Below are positions 60,935 to 64,000 of a DNA stretch of 64,000 nucleotides, piece by piece. Numbering within the stretch: the first letter of the stretch is position 1; each line of letters opens with the position of its first letter. This DNA comes from Bdellovibrionales bacterium (lineage in GTDB: Bacteria; Bdellovibrionota; UBA1018), in assembly GCA_018266355.1 (NCBI GenBank), contig JAFEAP010000029.1, positions 326,305 to 390,304 of the forward strand. The letters are read 5' to 3'. The translations under genes were made by a program, and so were the position numbers. The notes below the pieces were generated by a model. That model worked only from the letters and a program-made list of their open reading frames with translations, made no database searches and was not told the DNA's origin.

Positions 60935-63900
60935 TCAGTGGAGCTCGATCGAGACCATCTTCGAAACGCCCGGTTCTTCCATCGTCACGCCGTAGAGCGT
61001 GTCGTTCAGCTCCATGGTCTTTTTGTTGTGGGTGATGATGATGAACTGGGACTTCGAGGACATCTCGCGCAGGAGGGCGTTGAACTTCCCGATGTTCGCG
61101 TCGTCGAGCGGGGCGTCGACTTCGTCGAGGATGCAGAACGGGGACGGCTTCACCATGAAGATGGCGAAGATGAGCGAAACGGCGGTAAGCGCTTTTTCGC
61201 CGCCCGAGAGCAGTCCGATGTTCACGACCTTCTTGCCCGGAGGCTGGGCCAGGATGTCGATGCCGGCTTCGAGGATGTCCGTCGATCCTTCCGGATAGAC
61301 GAGCGAGAGCTTCGATTGGCCGCCGCCGAAGATGATCGGGAAGAGACGCTCGAAGCGATCGGCGATCGCGTCGTAGGCTTTCCGGAAACGTTCCTCGGAA
61401 GTGCGGTTGATGTGGTCGATCGCTTCGTTCAGGTCGTCGATCGACTTCAGCAGGTCGTTCTTCTCGGTCATGAGGTAATCGAAGCGCTTCTTCTTCTCTT
61501 CGTATTCCTCGACCGCGGTCGGGTTCACGTCGCCGAGGCGGCGGATCTTCTCGCGGAGGCGTTCGACTTCTTCTCCGAGGATCTGCTCCTCTTCGGCCGT
61601 CATCTCGACGGAAACGATCGTCTCGCCGTTCTCTTCGAGGACCGGCGCGGCTTCCGGGAGATCGAGGCATCCCGGGCCGTACTTCTCTTCGAGGTTCAGC
61701 ACGAGGTGGGAGAGGTCGCCGGTGAGGCGTTCGATATCGAGCGAACAGGTATTCACGGCGGCCGTCTTTTCGTCGGCGTCGCCGTGGAGTTCCTTGATCC
61801 GGTCGAGGGCGCCGCCGACCTTCGCGGAGACGACTTCGAGGCGGTCGCGCATGCCCGCGAGGAGTTCGCGCTCGTCGGCGAGCTTGCGCGTGAGGTCTTC
61901 GATCTTCACGATGAATTCCTCGTCGCCGCCGGAGTGCTCCTCCGTCTCGGCTTCGACGCGGACGAGCTGACGGGCGACCTCGGCGAGACGGCGTTCGCGG
62001 TCGCTGATGAGCGCGAGGCCGGCGTCGAGTTCGCGTTTCACGGAACCGGCGCGTTCCTTACGACCGGCTTCGATGATCTTGAGTTCGGAGAGCCCTTCCT
62101 CGCCTTCGCGAAGCGAGGCTTCGAGGGCGACGACCTTCGATTCGAGTTCGCCGATCTTCGTCTCGAGCGACGAACGGTTCGCGGCGATCGCGGCCATTTC
62201 GTCCGCGGACTTCGCCTTCTCGGCGATCGCCTCTTCGGCTTCCGTGCGCATTTCGGTGAGCTCGTATTCGACGAGTTCGGACTGGCTCGCGAGGTCTTTC
62301 GCTTGGCGGACGGCGGTCTGCACGTCGCGTTCGATCGTGGCGAACTCGATCTCGGCCGACTGGACGTCGAGTCGGATCGCGGCTTGGCGAGCCCGTTCGG
62401 TTTCGAGGGCTTCCGTCATCTCGCTCACGCGGGTTTCCATCGCGGCGAAGGACGTTTCGAGCGCGGCGACTTCGGTCGTGAGCGCTTCGATGGTTTTCTT
62501 ACGGCCGAGGACCGAGGCTTGGCGGTCGTTCGAGACCGCGCCGCCGCGGAGGACGCCGTCGGCGTCGAACGCGGAGCCGTCTTTCGCGACGATGGAAAGA
62601 GAGCCGAGCGGGCCGTTCAAAACGGAAGGGGAGTTCCCGGCGAGGAACGCCGGAAGCGGCGCCATCGACTCGACGACGATCGCGGAACCGAGCATGCGGA
62701 TCGCGGCCGCGGCGTTCGCGCTCGAAAGCTTCGCGTTCGGCTTCACGAAGGAAGCGAGCGGTCCGACGACCGAGAATCCGGCGGCGGAGAGCGCGGATTC
62801 GACCGCGCCGACGTTCGTCGCGTCGACCGACGCCCCGGAGGCGGTTTCGGACGCGATCAGGATGCCCGCGCGGCCGTTCGATCCGCCCGCGAGAGAGCCC
62901 AGGGCTTCGATCGCGGAGGCGGCGTCTTCGGTGACGAGAGTTTCGAGCTTTCCTTCGAGGAAACCTTCGACGGCCGATTCGTAACCGGCTTCGATGTCGA
63001 GGCCCTCGGCGAGAGCGCGGAGGCCGGAGTCTTTCCCGTTCTCCTTCGCCCAGTCGAGGACGCGGCGAGGGCCGTCGCCGAACCCTTCGAGGGCGGCGGC
63101 GAGTTCTTCGAGGGATTGAAGCTTTGAACGGCTCTTCGTGAGGTTGCGATTCGCGTCCTCGAGCTCTCGGCGCGCGGCTTTGAGCGCTTGTTCGTGCGAT
63201 TCGACGGCCTCGCCGATCGCGCGGGCTTCGGCGTGGAGGCGGTCCTTTTTCGCGCGGGCGGAGGCGGAAGCGTCCATCACGCGGGCGGATTCTTCGCTCG
63301 CGGCGGAAACCTTCTCGGCCAGTACCGCGGCTTGCTGGTTCAAGCGTTCGATCTGCGCGTTCGCGGACTCGGCTTTCGATTCGAGCGCGGCGATGCGGGA
63401 GGCGAGATCGGAAGACTTCGTCACGCCGTTCATCATCTCGCGTTTCGCGTGGTCGAGGTCGCGGCGGGCGGTCTCGGTCTCGGAACGGAGCGCGCGGACG
63501 ATTTCTTCCTTCGCGTTCGCGTTCGCCGAAGCGGCGGCGAGATCGGCGGCCGCGGATTCATTCTCGGCGTTCAGGCCGGTGATGTTTTCCTTCTCGGCGA
63601 CGATCGAAGTCTCGAGGTCCGATTTCTCGGCGGTGAGCGCTTCCGTCTGCATCGCGAGGTCGGATTGACGACGGCGGGAGAGATCGAGCGCGGACTGGGC
63701 GCGCGTGAGATCGCCGGACATCTCGGAGATCTTCGATTGGAGCTCCTCCGTCGACTTCGAGAGGGTGAGCTGCTCGACGCGGTCGGATTCGATCGACATA
63801 TCCGCGGTGGAAAGCTCGGCCTTGAGACCGACGAGTTCCTGTTCGAGCGCTTCGCGTTTCGCCTTCAGTTCGTCGAGGCGGGCGCGGAGGACGCGGTTTT

Positions 63901-64000
63901 TCCGGCGACCCCAGGTCATTTCCTTCGCGAGGAGTTCTTCCTTGTGCTTCTTGTACTGCGAGGCTTTTTGGGCTTGGCGCTCGAGGGAGTTCAGCGTGCG
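60935..64000 (-). CDS. smc: Chromosome segregation ATPase SMC (5' end beyond window)
   Basis: Only 1021 C-terminal residues plus the stop are inside; the frame is open to the right edge (RTLNSLERQAQKASQYKKHKEE..., typical of SMC coiled coil after the N-terminal head). Coiled coil, the hinge region about 63090-62830 (GFGDGPRRVLDWAKENGKDSG, then GRAGILIASE), the second coil, then the C-terminal head: LLSGGEKALTAVSLIFAIF signature and FCILDEVDAPLDD Walker B. The Walker A half lies outside. Condenses and separates chromosomes with ScpAB. Confidence 0.96.
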   Translation of the reverse strand, partial: RTLNSLERQAQKASQYKKHKEELLAKEMTWGRRKNRVLRARLDELKAKREALEQELVGLKAELSTADMSIESDRVEQLTLSKSTEELQSKISEMSGDLTRAQSALDLSRRRQSDLAMQTEALTAEKSDLETSIVAEKENITGLNAENESAAADLAAASANANAKEEIVRALRSETETARRDLDHAKREMMNGVTKSSDLASRIAALESKAESANAQIERLNQQAAVLAEKVSAASEESARVMDASASARAKKDRLHAEARAIGEAVESHEQALKAARRELEDANRNLTKSRSKLQSLEELAAALEGFGDGPRRVLDWAKENGKDSGLRALAEGLDIEAGYESAVEGFLEGKLETLVTEDAASAIEALGSLAGGSNGRAGILIASETASGASVDATNVGAVESALSAAGFSVVGPLASFVKPNAKLSSANAAAAIRMLGSAIVVESMAPLPAFLAGNSPSVLNGPLGSLSIVAKDGSAFDADGVLRGGAVSNDRQASVLGRKKTIEALTTEVAALETSFAAMETRVSEMTEALETERARQAAIRLDVQSAEIEFATIERDVQTAVRQAKDLASQSELVEYELTEMRTEAEEAIAEKAKSADEMAAIAANRSSLETKIGELESKVVALEASLREGEEGLSELKIIEAGRKERAGSVKRELDAGLALISDRERRLAEVARQLVRVEAETEEHSGGDEEFIVKIEDLTRKLADERELLAGMRDRLEVVSAKVGGALDRIKELHGDADEKTAAVNTCSLDIERLTGDLSHLVLNLEEKYGPGCLDLPEAAPVLEENGETIVSVEMTAEEEQILGEEVERLREKIRRLGDVNPTAVEEYEEKKKRFDYLMTEKNDLLKSIDDLNEAIDHINRTSEERFRKAYDAIADRFERLFPIIFGGGQSKLSLVYPEGSTDILEAGIDILAQPPGKKVVNIGLLSGGEKALTAVSLIFAIFMVKPSPFCILDEVDAPLDDANIGKFNALLREMSSKSQFIIITHNKKTMELNDTLYGVTMEEPGVSKMVSIELH

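Noticed and set aside
60813..60995. 60-aa plus-strand frame after lolA
   Set aside because: No ribosome binding site, no hydrophobic or recognisable segment, overlaps the smc 3' end.
60938..63127. 729-aa plus-strand frame
   Set aside because: Complement of smc.
1..64000. CRISPR array, prophage, insertion sequence or transposase
   Set aside because: No regularly spaced repeats, integrase, transposase or phage structural gene was seen.

Overview
This 64 kb window is chromosomal DNA of a high-GC, diderm (Gram-negative) bacterium. The diderm assignment rests on LolA, many lipobox lipoproteins, outer-membrane-type barrels, LPS-type glycosyltransferases and a heptosyltransferase-like GT9 protein. 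No ribosomal RNA or strong phylogenetic marker is present. The gene set (split transketolase, PilF/RodZ pair, hemerythrin-fused chemotaxis transducer, RNase HI with a C-terminal viroplasmin-like domain, lepA-lepB-pyrBC-carA block) recalls Bdellovibrionota and related former delta-proteobacteria, but that placement is inference. Genes are tightly packed, many overlap by 4 nt (ATGA, GTGA or TTGA), and GTG/TTG starts are common. No prophage, insertion sequence or CRISPR array was seen.

Layout. 1-1.7 kb: the tip of a divergent Rrf2-type regulator, a group III truncated haemoglobin, a DUF454 membrane protein and a monohaem lipoprotein. 1.7-4 kb: an unknown secreted protein and tRNA-Gln(UUG). 4-9.2 kb: a dense plus-strand run with a winged-helix protein and its partner, lgt, plsY and a BtuFCD-like metal-chelate importer. 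9.2-10.4 kb: rnhA and a GNAT acetyltransferase. 10.5-15.7 kb: an exported set made of an outer-membrane barrel, an EF-hand lipoprotein and a clostripain-family protease. 15.8-26.1 kb: a RecQ-like helicase and an envelope-glycan region (flippase-like protein, amidotransferase, WaaE-like glycosyltransferases, Ugd, a four-gene glycosyltransferase cassette, a YheT-like hydrolase).

26.2-33.4 kb: a small Thr/Lys-rich secreted protein, a hypothetical, then (minus strand, in order of transcription) lepA, lepB, pyrB, pyrC and carA. 33.6-39.4 kb: a 52-aa membrane protein, an RlmD-type rRNA methyltransferase, an MCP-hemerythrin protein, a chalcone-isomerase-like secreted protein, and pilF-rodZ. 39.4-39.6 kb: a cluster of DnaA-box-like sites. 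39.6-45.6 kb: a polyprenyl-phosphate sugar transferase, pepA and two tandem GT-C membrane glycosyltransferases. 45.6-55.6 kb: asnS, trmL, a cNMP-binding protein, an Mpo1-like protein, an SH3-like secreted protein, a DUF457 protein, an MDR oxidoreductase, split transketolase, an MFS exporter and a thioredoxin-fold protein. 55.6-64 kb (mostly minus): yajQ-rimO-rhodanese-queG, lolA with a lipoprotein, and smc running off the right edge.

Points most worth following: a pair of about 106-bp palindromic repeat elements (16.9 and 33.5 kb), each placed just after the stop codon of a minus-strand gene; a LepB with Ala where the serine nucleophile is expected; the barrel/EF-hand/clostripain export cluster; the DnaA-box cluster at 39.4 kb; and an unlisted 52-codon gene at 33.6 kb.
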